From: Austropuccinia psidii
Lineage: Eukaryota; Basidiomycota; Pucciniomycetes; Pucciniales; Sphaerophragmiaceae
Direction: 5' to 3'
NCBI GenBank assembly: GCA_023105745.1
Contig: JALGQZ010000016.1
Span: forward strand, 27,955,154 to 28,019,153
Length of the DNA: 64,000 nucleotides
A program made the translations under genes and the position numbers. The notes beneath the pieces are model-generated. The model ran no database searches. It was not told the DNA's origin and saw only the letters and a list, made by a program, of their open reading frames with translations. Numbering within the stretch: position 1 is the first letter of the stretch; each line of letters starts with the position of its first letter. This document shows, one piece after another, positions 47,716-59,215 of the stretch.

Positions 47716-50700
47716 TTTTATTCAAGTTCATGTAATGATCAAAAATATAAAACTCTTTATCTCTAAGCCCATTAATTCCAGCCAGGGAACATTTTTACCC
47801 AAGGATAGACAATATAACTAAAACTTATTAAATAGATCTCTTTTGGTCCAGGTGACACCAAGGTTAGAAATATTTCTCAGGGTGATTAATAATACTTCTT
47901 TTCTCAGAGGTATTGTCCCTGGGACTACAATAAAACTGAAGAAATAAAGATAATTTTTTGCAAACAGTCCCAAAAAGATTTTTCCCATGGTGTTAAAAGT
48001 GTGTGCCTTGTACAAAAATGAAAAGACTAGTAAGCAAAATTCAAATTAATAGGAATGTGGATCTACCCATTGAATGAAAATGGCCAAATATAATCTTTTT
48101 CAATCTTCTTTTATTAAAGTAAAGTTCTGAGAATATAACATTCCCATGAAGGAATTTATTGAGCTTAAGAATTAATTGGTTCTTGGCTTCATTATCAATT
48201 TTATTGGAATTAATTTCAACTTGAAAATTGGAGAAATTTTGGCTAAGGATTAATGAAAGAGTTGATTGCAAAATCTGGAAAAGTCATTTTTTCTTGATAA
48301 CTCCGATCAAAGGTCATATTTGGAAAAAATCTTGGTTTTTGAGGATATTGCTAAGACTAAGTATGAGTTCTATTTCCCTTGGGATGCAATATTCTCATGA
48401 ACTGAAATTACCCTTACATATATGATAATGGTAGTTCAAGCCACATGATTTTATTATAGAAATATATATTTTTTTATGATAAGCAATTGAAATTTTCAAA
48501 TGAATTTGAATCATTGTTAATTCTTGTCCCAAGTACCATTTTCAGAACTAAACCGTAAAGAATTGGAAAAGTTAGAGCACTCAAATTGAGAGATAAAAGC
48601 TAATAAAGTATGGCTATTATCAATTACATTAAAATAAAAATACCAAAAAATACTTTTATTATAATCATATTGAATTAAAAGATTCTTTGAGAATTTTTCT
48701 GATCATATCTCACTTATGAAACAGCCAAATCATTGGTGCTATGAATTACCATTGCATGGCTATATTGGTTATTTGATGAGTCCAAAATGTTTCCATGGTC
48801 ACCACTTGAAATTCTGGGATGACTCATATTGGCGTGTTTTCTTGTTTAATCCTTGTGGGAGCTCCTTAGTCCCATGGATTGCAACGTTGAAAATAATAAA
48901 TGCAAATTGAGGGGTTGATAGAAATCTTTTGAGATGATGGGATAGAAGTAGGAATAGTTGATAGATTAATGGAGCTACTAGAAACAGTTCTTGTATGTGT
49001 ATTTTCTTTTCGAGGAATTTACAATGAAGAGATAGTACTAGGAATGGGGTTCCTGGTCTTCTGAGAACTGCAATTATTCAGAATAAATTGAGTACTACTA
49101 CCGTGGTGGATTGAATTTGAAACAGTACATGTATCATCCAAAAATTAATCTAAAACTATTAAATTAGAATAACTACCTCTTTCAAGTTAAGAATTGAGAG
49201 AGAATCTGTCCAGAAATTAAACTCAAAGACAAATTCATTTGATATCAAAGACACTGGATAAATATTTAGGAGAGGAATAACAAAAGAAGCCTACAAGATA
49301 TCATACAAAGATAATTAATGAAAAAATAAAGAGAATTATGGATAAAACTCCCCCACACATTCTTTTGATGTATTCTTATTGGTTGAATCAAGAATCATAA
49401 AGAGTTATATACAGAAATTTCTTGTTTTCAAGAAATAAATTAAAGTAAGATTTCTGGGAGCAAAGTCTAGGGGATGGCCTTCAACAACCAGAGGTTAACG
49501 GAATATCATATATGAATTTTTGATTATAAAAAAGAGATTGAGTGTCAAAGAGATGGATGAGAGTTTGGTGGAAATGAAGCAATTACTTTAACTTTTTGTT
49601 TTTTGGGCCAGAACTTGAAATATAAGTTGGGATTTCTTTTTCAAAAAGAAAGTATATGCCTGTCCGAAAATTGACCGAATTAGGATATAACTACAGGGAG
49701 TACGCAGCAGTATACGCACTTCATGTACAGCCTTGATGTATGTTAAACAATATAGTTAATCCATTCTGAGAATTGCTTTCTAAAACTAATGTAAGAATAG
49801 ACCATTGTTTTTCTCAACAAAAGATTATCCACAATTGGTTTCTTTTCTATCCCCAACAGTAATACCTTTTCATCTAAAACCTAAATAAAGTCAATGAGTC
49901 CCTTGCACCTTTCCTCATCTACTTTTACCATCTTTTGTCTCTACACACCATTAGGTGTGTTCATTTTTGCTGTCTCTCCTCTGTCTTAAATTAATCATAA
50001 GGCATTTATACCTTAAGTTCAGTTGTCTTGATAATTTAGACCTTGATAAACGTGACCTAACCAAACACTAAGGTAAGTGAAATTTTTATTTCGAAAATTA
50101 TCAGTTTTTTTTTATAAAAAACTTTGATTCAATTCATTAGAATTATTCTTTATTTTAGTTATTGAAAGAAAAAATCAAATTTATATTTTTGAATATTTTT
50201 TTTTCAATTAAGAGAATTTTCAATTTGTAGTTATGTTTTTCAAGGTTTTAATTAAGAAAGAAATATATAAATTAAACTTAAAACCCTCACTTTATCTATA
50301 TATTAAAGTTGAGAAATCAAAGATAATTTTTAGAAAGTTTTCTTTAAGAAAGATAGATTACATTAGATTTTGTTTGTTTCATTCATTCAGACAATTAGTG
50401 TATCTTTTTTGAATCCGGTTATACATGAGTTTTATTTACATTTCTTTATTCAAAATTTGTAATCTCAACATGAGATAGAGTTGCCAATATCTCATTCGAA
50501 TGTGATTAAATTAAATAATTATATAATCCCGAAAAAGTTCGGCATATATCTTAGAAAAAATATCACACAGCGCCAAAGAAACAAAAATGTTAACCAATAT
50601 GAAACACAAGATACATCTCCAAGTACACGTTTGATTATGGAAATAAATCTGTACATGTGTTTATTGAGTTAGAATGTCTTCAATTAGACTTTGAGAAGAC

Positions 50701-50891
50701 ATTGGATTTTAAATATTGTTTTATTGTTTCAAATTTTTTGCTCTTTCCACCCTTGACGTTCTAAAATTTCTTTTTGACGGTATTTTGGGGAACATTCTCA
50801 TAAGGATTCTCAACTTGTTATATTTCAACCATCTGGTCCAGGTATTGAATAATGAGCATTATAACAGATTGAATGGGCGTCTCTGAAGCTC

Positions 50892-52484
50892 TTATGTGTC
50901 ACTGGCGGTACTGGGATCAGTTAAAGTCACATCTGGGCTTGAAGGCTGTGAAGGCTGTTGTGTTGGTTCAATTGGCTGCTTTCCCTTGAGATCGGGGTTC
51001 CCTGGGTTCAGGCCAAGAAAATCAATGAACGTTGGTGGGTTATGCGTCTCAGATTGAGTTGCGCCTTCAGGCTGATGGTCATGTTTTATCAAGGCTTCTT
51101 GAAAATATACAGGGGAATGGAAATAGCACAAAGAAATGTTAGCTTTGATTTGCACTGAGACTCCGGTTTAGTACTTTTGAAAAGCAGAATGTTCTGGCTA
51201 CGACATCAGTAAGAATCCAGTCTTTGTAAGACTTACGCCAAAAAGGCTGATGCTCTTGTTGAGTAGGTGACAAAGTCAAGTGAGACCTGCTTAATGAAAC
51301 AGTTTGATCTTTGTAGTCGGACATTGAAGACTCTGGTTTAAAAGTAAGCCCTGGATGAAAAAACTCTCCCGATTAAACAAAAAGACATCAGCCCAGCCTT
51401 TCAAGATTTGCTTTAGAGGAGGCCAGAAGGCACTAGATTTTGGTCACTCACCATCAGATTCCGGGCTTCGCATTCGCTTTTTGGTTAGCGAGGGGCCTTG
51501 GGGCTCAAGCATATTAGTACGCATTGAAGAGGCGTGAGCTAGTTGAAGATTATTATAGAAGTTTGGGTGGGAATTGGCGCCAAAAATGTAGGAGCTGGAG
51601 TATGACTGTGGTAGGCTGACGTATGGAAGAGATAGACGGTGTGAGGGAGAAGACTATAGACTTAGTGAACAAGTGAGAAAGCAGCTTACGGCTCCTGTTG
51701 GTGAGCTTTTGGAATCTTAGTTCCTAGCAGGGCAATGTTGTGAGGAAACTGATTGGGCACATTCAACTGTGCAAGCTGTCTTTCAAGCAAATCATGTCGA
51801 CCACGCCATACGGCATTGCGAATTTCGAAATTCTGAAACATGGGCTTTGCTGCAGCCTCTTGATTTGGTAAGCGAGTTGAAATGATTGGAGAGTGTGGGC
51901 TAGGTAGTGGGTTATAGTGAGTTTCTGTGAGGGATGAAGTAAAGGACCAGAGCTAGTAAGCTAAGAAATTGTCAATCACTACTTTCTCTTGGTGTTTCTG
52001 AACGCTTACGCCAGGAGACAACCTCTTCATCAGACTCCTCAGGTACTGCATAATTTGGAGGCCTTTGTGCGGGAGGGTGTCTTCTCAAATCCCATACCTG
52101 ACTGCCATGACGTGAGCTGGCAACAATGCTGCTGGGCGGTACCTGATATTGGCTGGGTGATGGATTCCCGAGCGATAAAGTGGTAGGCGGTGTGTTGAGC
52201 TCATTTGTGGCTCCTTGGAAGTCAGATTGGAGCAAATGGGGCTGAGACTGCACAGACTGTGTCCGCAGGTATGGGGGAGCTGGGCAGAGCAGGATAGAAT
52301 ACTAGAGCTTTAGAAAGAATAGTACATGAACTGGGAAACAGACCTCACCCTGAGAGGTGACCTCTTCAAGCTCCGACGTCTTCAATAACTCTTGGTTCTT
52401 CAAGAATTCAGGATGAGGACAAATGCCACAACTTATGACAAGGCCACAAACAAACACAACCAAATACGTGACTCTTGGCTTCAT
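50892..52484 (-). CDS. Secreted protein of unknown family, six exons, 374 aa, possible rust effector
   Basis: Not a family I recognise. The ATG at 52484 opens a signal peptide: MKPR, then the hydrophobic TYLVVFVCGLVI, likely cleaved near SCG/IC. Exons: 52349-52484, 52010-52279, 51690-51924, 51452-51615, 51237-51350, 50892-51097. The five introns (69, 85, 74, 101 and 139 bp) have donors GTGAGG, GTAAGC, GTAAGC, GTGAGT and GTAAGT, all end in AG, and all phases match; the total is 1,125 nt. The mature part is Pro/Ser/Gln-rich and poor in Cys, hence probably disordered. It has one conserved-looking helical segment (FQNFEIRNAVWRGRHDLLERQ) and a basic KKRMR cluster at about 259-263 that could act as a nuclear localisation signal. 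The local base composition is clearly less AT-rich than the flanks. Secretion is well supported; an effector role is inference. Confidence 0.78.
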
Positions 52485-52548
52485 TTTTAGAGAACGTCGA
52501 TGACCTGCAGTTGCGCCCACTTCCGAATCGCAATCAATCCAAGATTAT

Positions 52549-53024
52549 TATGAAAGTTGCAACACAGCTGATGATTCTGGCCGGAAAGTATCAGGATCAA
52601 TGGTGATAGCTTTTTCAAGCCTCAGCTGAAACTGGCTGTGATAGCCTAGGAAGGCCTTCGGCGTCTTGCCTACCAGACTGCCCATGAACCGTGACTCACG
52701 AACATCATGAGCTTTTGAAACCGAGAACGGCACAGAGTGAAGCTTGTCTGAAGCTGACGATCCTGATCCCAAACGCAGGGGAGATTCCAAGTCTTGCTTG
52801 TTCATGAGCCCCAGGCCAACGACGACTTGCTTCAAGCCTGTGTCGCGTGACAAGGTCAGCTCAAGAGTCCAGTTTGCAAAGAATCTCGTCACAAGCCAGG
52901 CTATCCTTGGCTGATTGATAATATAAATCTGTTGGAATGATCCAGACTCGGAAATAATCGTTTCGAGCACTTTATGGGATATGTGACCCAAAGTGAGTAT
53001 CTTGGAATTTATAGAAGACTCCAA
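52549..53024 (-). CDS. Unrecognised coding segment upstream of, and in frame with, the secreted-protein gene
   Basis: An open frame of about 158 codons with balanced composition and no low complexity (for example ISESGSFQQIYIINQPRIAW, TLELTLSRDTGLKQVVVG, YHSQFQLRLEKAITIDPD). It has no ATG at its start; TTTATAG just before it (about 53026) can serve as a splice acceptor, so earlier exons may lie to the right. It ends at tandem TAA TAA (52543-52548). The frame then stays open through WIDCDSEVGATAGHRRSLK into the ATG at 52484. It could be the 3' end of a separate gene or an upstream part of the same locus. No function assigned. Confidence 0.5.
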
Positions 53025-53096
53025 GAATCTATAAACATATCAATTTGGCAAGATATAAAACACTTGCACGAAAACACAAAAGATTGAAACACTGGC

Positions 53097-53389
53097 TTGT
53101 TTCTGAATAGCACTCGAGCTGGATTGCGTTTGGCATCAGCCAAGAACGAGATCATAGCCAAAATGGGTGGCAATGTAACCAAATTTGGAGTGAGGTTGAA
53201 GACAAATTCAACTGATTATTTACCTGAAGCTAGTCTTACAGATATCGAAAAAAGGTTGAAGATTTCAGAAAGATACCTAAATCATATCAAGGATTCATTG
53301 ATTTGTCTCAGCAGTTTTAATGAAATTGGTTTTTTGTTTTGGAAGCTTTAAGAAAAGATCATCCTGAAGCTCAAAATTTTATATCCTAA
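53097..53389 (+). pseudogene. Unrecognised open segment with one frame break
   Basis: The frame reads LRLASAKNEIIAKMGGNVTK and LPEASLTDIEKRLKISERYL, then loses sense near 53320. A neighbouring frame continues LEALRKDHPEAQNFIS to a TAA at 53387. Composition suggests real coding sequence: a single frameshift, or an intron I cannot place, would join the two parts. There is no ATG at the left edge; the first in-frame Met is in AKMGG (about 53163). Function unknown. Confidence 0.4.
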
Positions 53390-54350
53390 TTTGATTCTTA
53401 GTTTTTTTTTTTTATCTTCTCACATCCAAAGACAAAAATATACCAATATAACCTTTTGTGGGGAATTGTAAGCTCTGGCTTTTGTGCTGTTTTATTCACC
53501 ATGAGCAAAGTGGCTACACCTGACAGCAGGTGTTGCATTTGGAATTTGACATGGGAATGAGACTGGATTCAGGTTGGAGATAGGACAGAAATTAAATTTA
53601 AAAATAGAACTTTTGGACGAAATTCCAGCCACATATGCAAGCCACAAACAATAAATTCAGTTGATTCAGTATCAGTGCTTTTTTGGACTTGTTAAACCTT
53701 CATAGCTTAACAATACATGTTTAAAAGCCTTATTTCAATCTCCCCTTTGTGTGAATATTGTTTATTGACTGTTATAATTTATTTTACAAAAGATTCTACC
53801 TTTGGAGTCTTATAGATTTTTACATATATATTTCCGTTTCAATATGAATCCTCTTTCAAGATCACTTATGGGAACTCATAGATGAATAATATTGAAATCA
53901 GAACCCTCCAAGCTTCAAAGAAGATTCTCAAGAATGAAAAAATATCTTGGGGATTTTGGGATTTTATTCAAATTTACATAATATAAAAAATACAAGCTAG
54001 CATCTAACTGTTTTTTCTCATTAAAAGGTGTATTTTGTGAGACATTATACTCCTTATCTTGGCTCTCTATTCAAAGTAAGATTTTGATTGAGATTTCAAC
54101 AAGCTATCATGTTTGATGGGACAAATTATCTTTGAGGGGAAGCCTCCAAATATTTAGTATATATTGAAAGATAATAGCCCCTATTTCAGCCCATGTAATT
54201 ATTGAGAGAAGGATTTTACACTTATAGCTAGATAATATGAATATTCAAAGTGGAATATTGGATTTGAGTTTTGGAATTGAGAAATGTTTTATTATACAGC
54301 TTCAGAACTATTCCAATCTTAACAATCAAAACATTGTCAATGAAAGAATT
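53390..54350. other. Intergenic, nothing recognised
   Basis: AT-rich, with no coding motif, RNA gene or repeat family recognised by eye. Confidence 0.5.
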
Positions 54351-54481
54351 TGTTAGGCTGAGTCTGTGATAAAGATATAATAAGGCTATTTACAGCTTTA
54401 ACTATGACTGTGACACAGATAAAAGTATTTAAAAAGGTTGAATTAAAGATGGAAAGGGCTTTACTAATGAGAATTAGTGGT
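54351..54481 (-). repeat. Start of a D-type LTR, interrupted by element F
   Basis: TGTTAGGCTGAGTCTGTGAT and ACTATGACTGTGACACA match the first 100 bp of the D LTR (TGTCAGGGTGAGTCTATG, ACTATGACTGTGACACA). The match ends where the F LTR begins at 54482. The remainder should lie beyond the right edge of the window. Confidence 0.75.
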
Positions 54482-55530
54482 TGTGAACCTTTGAGATATG
54501 ACCACATACCCAAAAAGGTCACAAGAAATATTTAAAATAATTATACATGAAAATAATTACCTTAAAACTACAAAAATGCCTTAAATTGTCATAAATCTTG
54601 GTTTAACTTAAATACCAATGAATAAACATGTGAAATAAATTATACCATTGGATTCCCCATGGTAAAATACACATATACCATTTTCATGTCATATCTGTAA
54701 GGTCAATGTTTAATGAGTTATAGGTAATAATACCTTATAAAAAACACAAATCCTTAATTATTTCAAATACCAATGAAGCAACATGTAAAATAAATGGTAC
54801 CATTGTATTCTCCATAAAAATACACATATAAAACAATTAAGAAGCTAATATTCAAAGTCAATACTTAAGGAGTTAAGCTGAATATATGCACTTTTTTGGT
54901 CAACGCATATATTCAAGGATTTTAGCTAATATCTTTTGAAATATGCATGATAGAGTGATGAGCCAAAAATAAGGTCATCACGTAATTACTGTAGAAATAC
55001 AGAAATGAAGTTTATTCCACAAGTTATAAACAAGGTTAAAAACTGTAAGGGATTATTGATTAAAATCAATAGAGCTGTTGACCACTTTGTTGTGAAAGTG
55101 GTCCAAACTTAAAAAAAGTAGACAGTTGAATTCTACTAGTTCATTTGTGAATAATGATGTATTTTTTACTATAATATTCAAGGTATAACCCCTTGAAATC
55201 ATGGTTTGAAGTTTAAAATATTAAATTTCAACAGAAAAGATGAGTTAAAAGAAAAATCATCAAAAATAGAGTTTTGATGATGTAACAAAATGCTTTTGGC
55301 AGCATAATATGGTTATGCCAAGATATTAGAATTCACTCTCTGAATTGCTGTAGGGTGTAAAACTTAAAAGTTCTTAAGGATCAAAGCTTGAGCTTAATTT
55401 GATCAATTATGATCACTCACTGTAACCTTAAATTAAGTTTAAAAGTCATATGAGTGATAAAATTGGTGAATACTGTTATTTTATGATTAAAACTAATAAA
55501 ATCCACAAATTTCGGGGTTCTGCCAAGCCT

Positions 55531-55538
55531 TGACGTCA
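55531..55538. promoter_or_regulatory. CRE palindrome TGACGTCA in the F LTR
   Basis: A perfect TGACGTCA at 1,049 bp into the LTR and about 170 bp upstream of the TATA box. The 3' LTR repeats it at 63986-63993, and element D has it at an equivalent position. It is a possible bZIP activator site; function inferred. Confidence 0.5.
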
Positions 55539-55707
55539 TCAAACTTAGAGTTATAGTGATAACTCTAAATAATGGCGTAATAATGAGATAAGATGGTTTG
55601 ATCATGATGTAATCATCACCAAACCTTAAAATATTGATCAATTACAGTGGATATGCTCAGTGCACGTCTACTAGAAGCCTGTTGGACTCTAGGAGGGAGG
55701 TATTTAC

Positions 55708-55715
55708 TATAAATA
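55708..55715 (+). promoter_or_regulatory. TATA box of the F LTR
   Basis: TATAAATAGAGCTC; both E LTRs keep TATAAATAGAGCT-like sequence at the matching place on their own strand. It is the best core-promoter match in the LTR. Confidence 0.65.
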
Positions 55716-56463
55716 GAGCTCTTTCTACTCTATTTTCCCCTCAGACGCTTACAAAACATTAAATCATTAAATAAAAAGGTAATTTCTTTATTCTTTATAT
55801 ATAAAACTTTCATATTATTAAAGACCAAAGATAATCTTATAATAATTTTCATCTTTGACGTGATTATTACAAATATTTAATTGTTTTGTTTAAATTTCTC
55901 TTAAAAACCTCAATTCCACGTAAAATCAAGAAAATTTGTAATTTCTCTTAGATTTTATTGTAACTACTATTTAAATAAGTTGTATTTGCATTTCTAGGCG
56001 TAAAATTATTCAAAATTATTATATTAAGCATTAAATGTAGGTTATTTCTCTGATTATAATAATTTTTCTCTATTATTACTTTTACTCATTCTATAATTAA
56101 TATAAATAGTATTTATATTAATTTATAACTTTAATATTGGTAATATTATTGTTATTAATTGTTTTTTATTAATAAAAAACAATTATTTACCCCTTTATTA
56201 TTTGTTGGTAACAATAATAAAGTGCTTTTAAATATATTAATTCTCTCATATTAATATATTTATTTTATATATATAATTTTTTATAATATAAATTATATTA
56301 TTATATTTATTTAATGATATAATTATTTTATGGCATAATTATAATAATGCTTTATTATTATAATTTTTTGTATCTTATTTATTTCATTTATAAGGACATT
56401 CATAGTACAATAAGTAAAATATTAGTAATTTTTACTTATTGTTTCATAGTCAAACCTTACATT

Positions 56464-56480
56464 TGGGGGACTGGCCGTGA
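56464..56480 (+). promoter_or_regulatory. Primer-binding site of element F
   Basis: TTTGGGGGACTGGCCGTGA starts directly after the LTR end (56462). It is the plus-strand counterpart of the sites in A, D and E. Confidence 0.78.
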
Positions 56481-57148
56481 TATTTACTCTAAAAGACCTT
56501 CAAAAACATTCTAATTGGGTTTATCCAATAATAAATTATAATTATAAACATAAAATTATATAATAATTTTATATTTATTGATTTTAAAAGCTATTAAGGC
56601 ATTTGGAAAGGAATTGTACTGTCTTACACATGGTTTTTCACATCCTTAGACTTGCAAAAACTTTCTTTGAGTGACTCTAGTGATTAAAAATAGTTTTACA
56701 TTATAAATTAATTCTATAAAAGAATCATATTCATTTTAATTTTATTACTTAAAAATAAAAACATAAAAAATAATAAAAACTAATAAAAAAAGTTATTTTA
56801 TTCACTTTAGTTTCATTTCTTTTATTATTTTCACTTTTTAAAAGATATAAAAGCAATTTTTACGTGGAAAATTGCCATATCTTACCAAAAATAACACTTT
56901 TATATAAAAGAATTATATTTATTTGTCTTTTTTAGTGTTTGAGGACAATCCAACAGAGGATAACCAAACCACTGTTGAAAGATTGGTGGAAGAAACTTGT
57001 CAAAGTTCTCCAACACCAATAATCACTAAGAAAAAGAAAGCCAAGAAATTGGACTTTCCAGGACTCTGAAGGGGAGTACCTCATTTATAAATAGCCATAG
57101 AAAGAATTCTTGTTCTGAAATCTTCTTACTTCTTATTTTTCTTAAAAT
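56481..57148 (+). other. Leader of element F with a putative exon (about 56932-57071)
   Basis: A pyrimidine run, TTTGTCTTTTTTAG, precedes an open segment (FEDNPTEDNQTTVERL, SSPTPIITKKKKAKK) ending GACTCTGAAG. The donor that reads GTGAGT in E is GGGAGT here (57072), so it is probably dead. Relative to E, a small deletion near 57055 also shifts the frame of this exon. The rest is AT-rich. Confidence 0.5.
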
Positions 57149-59215
57149 ATGGCTACCAGAAGAGGCTCCCAATACTCCATCCAATCAGATGAAGCTGGAA
57201 TCAGAGGTAGAATTGATTCCTCAAAAGGGAAAAGGAAGGGCAATATCCCCAGTGGAACAGAATCCACAAAAGGAAGTGCCTTATCCCAAAGGCAAGTCCC
57301 AGAAATGCCCATGATATCTGAACCAGAATTGGAACTAAGTATGAGTGACTCAAGCAGGTACAAATCACATACAGAGGGCTCAAATAGACATTTACATGAG
57401 CCAGTACAAACAGTACTACACGGCATACAAGGACAAAGATTGGGAAATGTTGCCCCAAATACACCAAGGAGTGATGAACTCCTGGCACATCCTGAAAAAG
57501 TTCCTCAAAGAGGAGGAAATAGTGAGATACTCCAATGGATGGAATCCACTATCATCCAAACCTCAAATCAAAAAGATTAAGGAGTATCATGCCAAAAAGA
57601 AGGAGGCAACCGAGGAAGAAGCCCAAAGCAAACCCACTTCCCCAAGAAGGGAAGAATAACAAGAAAAAGAATTGGAGAAAACCATATTCCCCAAGCTACA
57701 GGATCCGCACAATCCAAAAAGATGCCATGACAATGTTTTCAACATGGCCAGAACTTTGATGGAATTTAAAGACAAAGAGGAGCAAAGAATGAGACAACCC
57801 CATTTCCCAAGGAAATAACCATGTCTTCTGATGTTGTAAATACTTTAAAAGAGCTTAAAAATAGTATTTTACCTCTTAAAGACATTAAAAATAGTTTATT
57901 ATCTTTCCAAGAAATAAATAATAGCTTATCATCTTTAACAAAACTTGTTGTACAAAATAAAAAAGAAATTGATAACATAAAATCTATGATTCAAAATAAT
58001 AAGCCAAAAGTATTAATTGATAATACTCAGAAATGAATACAAGGACAACAAGAGTTGTATAAATACATAAGTGATATCAAATAAAAAGCTTTGAAAATCA
58101 ATTATGACATGAGTATTGATAATCTTACAGAAAAACTAAACAAATTGAGCATTTCTGTAGAAAAATTTGAAGAAAAGACTTCATCACACCAAAAATTACT
58201 TTTGGACCATGTGGAAAAGAGTGATGAGGCAAGAATTCATCTGAAAGATGACATTCAAAGTAACACAAATATGCCAAAGTTATCAAAACCATTTTCTAAA
58301 ATAAGATGCCCTGTTAAGCCAAAAGAGGAATTAACAAATCCATTCATAACAGAGTTGAGTCACCAAGACAATAACCAAGTCTTAATGAAGGAAGAACCTC
58401 AATTAAAAGAATGGCCAACATTCACAGGAGAAGGTGAATATGACCACATGTCATTTATCAAAACAATTGACATGCTACAAGAAGATTATGCCATACCAGA
58501 TGAATTAATCACTGCAAGATTACATTCATTATTTGAAAAATCTGCAAAAAGATGGTATTATGGGATAAGGCAAACAAATGGCAAAAATACCTGGTCTTGG
58601 TGGAAACAAGAAATAATCACCAAGTGGGCTAATGATGCCTGGAGGTACAAGATAGAAAATGCATTTGAAAATTCTTTCTTTGACCCAGACAAAGACAAAC
58701 CTTTAACTTGGTTCTTAAAACAAGTTGAAAGACTGGATGCATTGTACCCAGAAATGTCACCAAAAATGGTGCACATGAAAATACTTAAGAAATGTGGAGG
58801 AGAGCTAGAACATGCCCTAAGAAGCAGGTGTATAGAACCATGTTCCACAGAAGAGTATATCAATGCACTAGAAGATATAGTGACAAGAGCAAAAAGTGGA
58901 AGAACTTGGAAGAAATTGGACATTAAAAGCCCAAATAAACCATTTATCAAAAAAGATAAATCAAAAGAAGCTTTCAAACCCAATACATCCAACAATAATG
59001 AGCAAAGAAAATGCCATAAATGTGGAGGTATTGGACACTTAGCCAATAATTGCCTCAAAAAGGCAAAGATTAATGAGATTGTGGAAACAGAAAACCACAA
59101 TGACAAAGAGGAGGAATCTTACTCTGCAAAAGAAACAGAAGAGTCAGAAAGTTCTGAAAGTGATGAAATTAATATAATTAATGCATAAATTAATAATATT
59201 GATATAATTTATTAA
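57149..59215 (+). pseudogene. gag of element F
   Basis: From ATG 57149 (MATRRGSQYSIQSDEAG): a basic N-terminus, VPEMPMISEPELELSMSDS, and a segment with two open overlapping frames (57345-57580). After this come a coiled-coil-like region (57821-58036), SHQKLLLDHVEKSDEAR, the gag core (EEPQLKEWPTFTGEGEYDHM, TNGKNTWSWWKQEIITKW, LTWFLKQVERLDALYPEM) and a CCHC knuckle (CHKCGGIGHLANNC, about 59010-59053). The core 58091-59188 is fully open (365 codons). Premature stops lie at 57578, 57728, 57767, 58034, 58082, 59186 and 59213, all in the one gag-pol frame. Confidence 0.9.

Larger units (their letters stand above)
44416..50891. other. Non-coding DNA with LTR debris, no gene seen
   Basis: Apart from the LTR remnants listed separately, I find no coding motif. 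46750-46990 is richer in GC and contains short inverted words (AGTTAAAGCTG / CAGTTAAAACTG). 47800-50700 holds only short chance ORFs. 50700-50891 would be the 3' untranslated region of the minus-strand secreted-protein gene. Confidence 0.55.
54482..56461 (+). repeat. 5' LTR of element F (1,980 bp)
   Basis: Begins TGTGAACCTTTGAGATATG and ends ATAGTCAAACCTTACA. It carries a CRE palindrome (55531-55538) and a TATA box (55708-55715) followed by a pyrimidine-rich stretch, which would place the RNA start near 55740. Confidence 0.95.

Noticed and set aside
47818..48910. Small ORFs on both strands between 47.8 and 48.9 kb
   Set aside because: Short, mostly non-ATG, AT-driven, without motif or splice-consistent neighbours.
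50481..50672. 63-codon plus ORF downstream of the secreted-protein gene
   Set aside because: No domain and no Kozak-like or splice context. It lies antisense to the presumed 3' flank.
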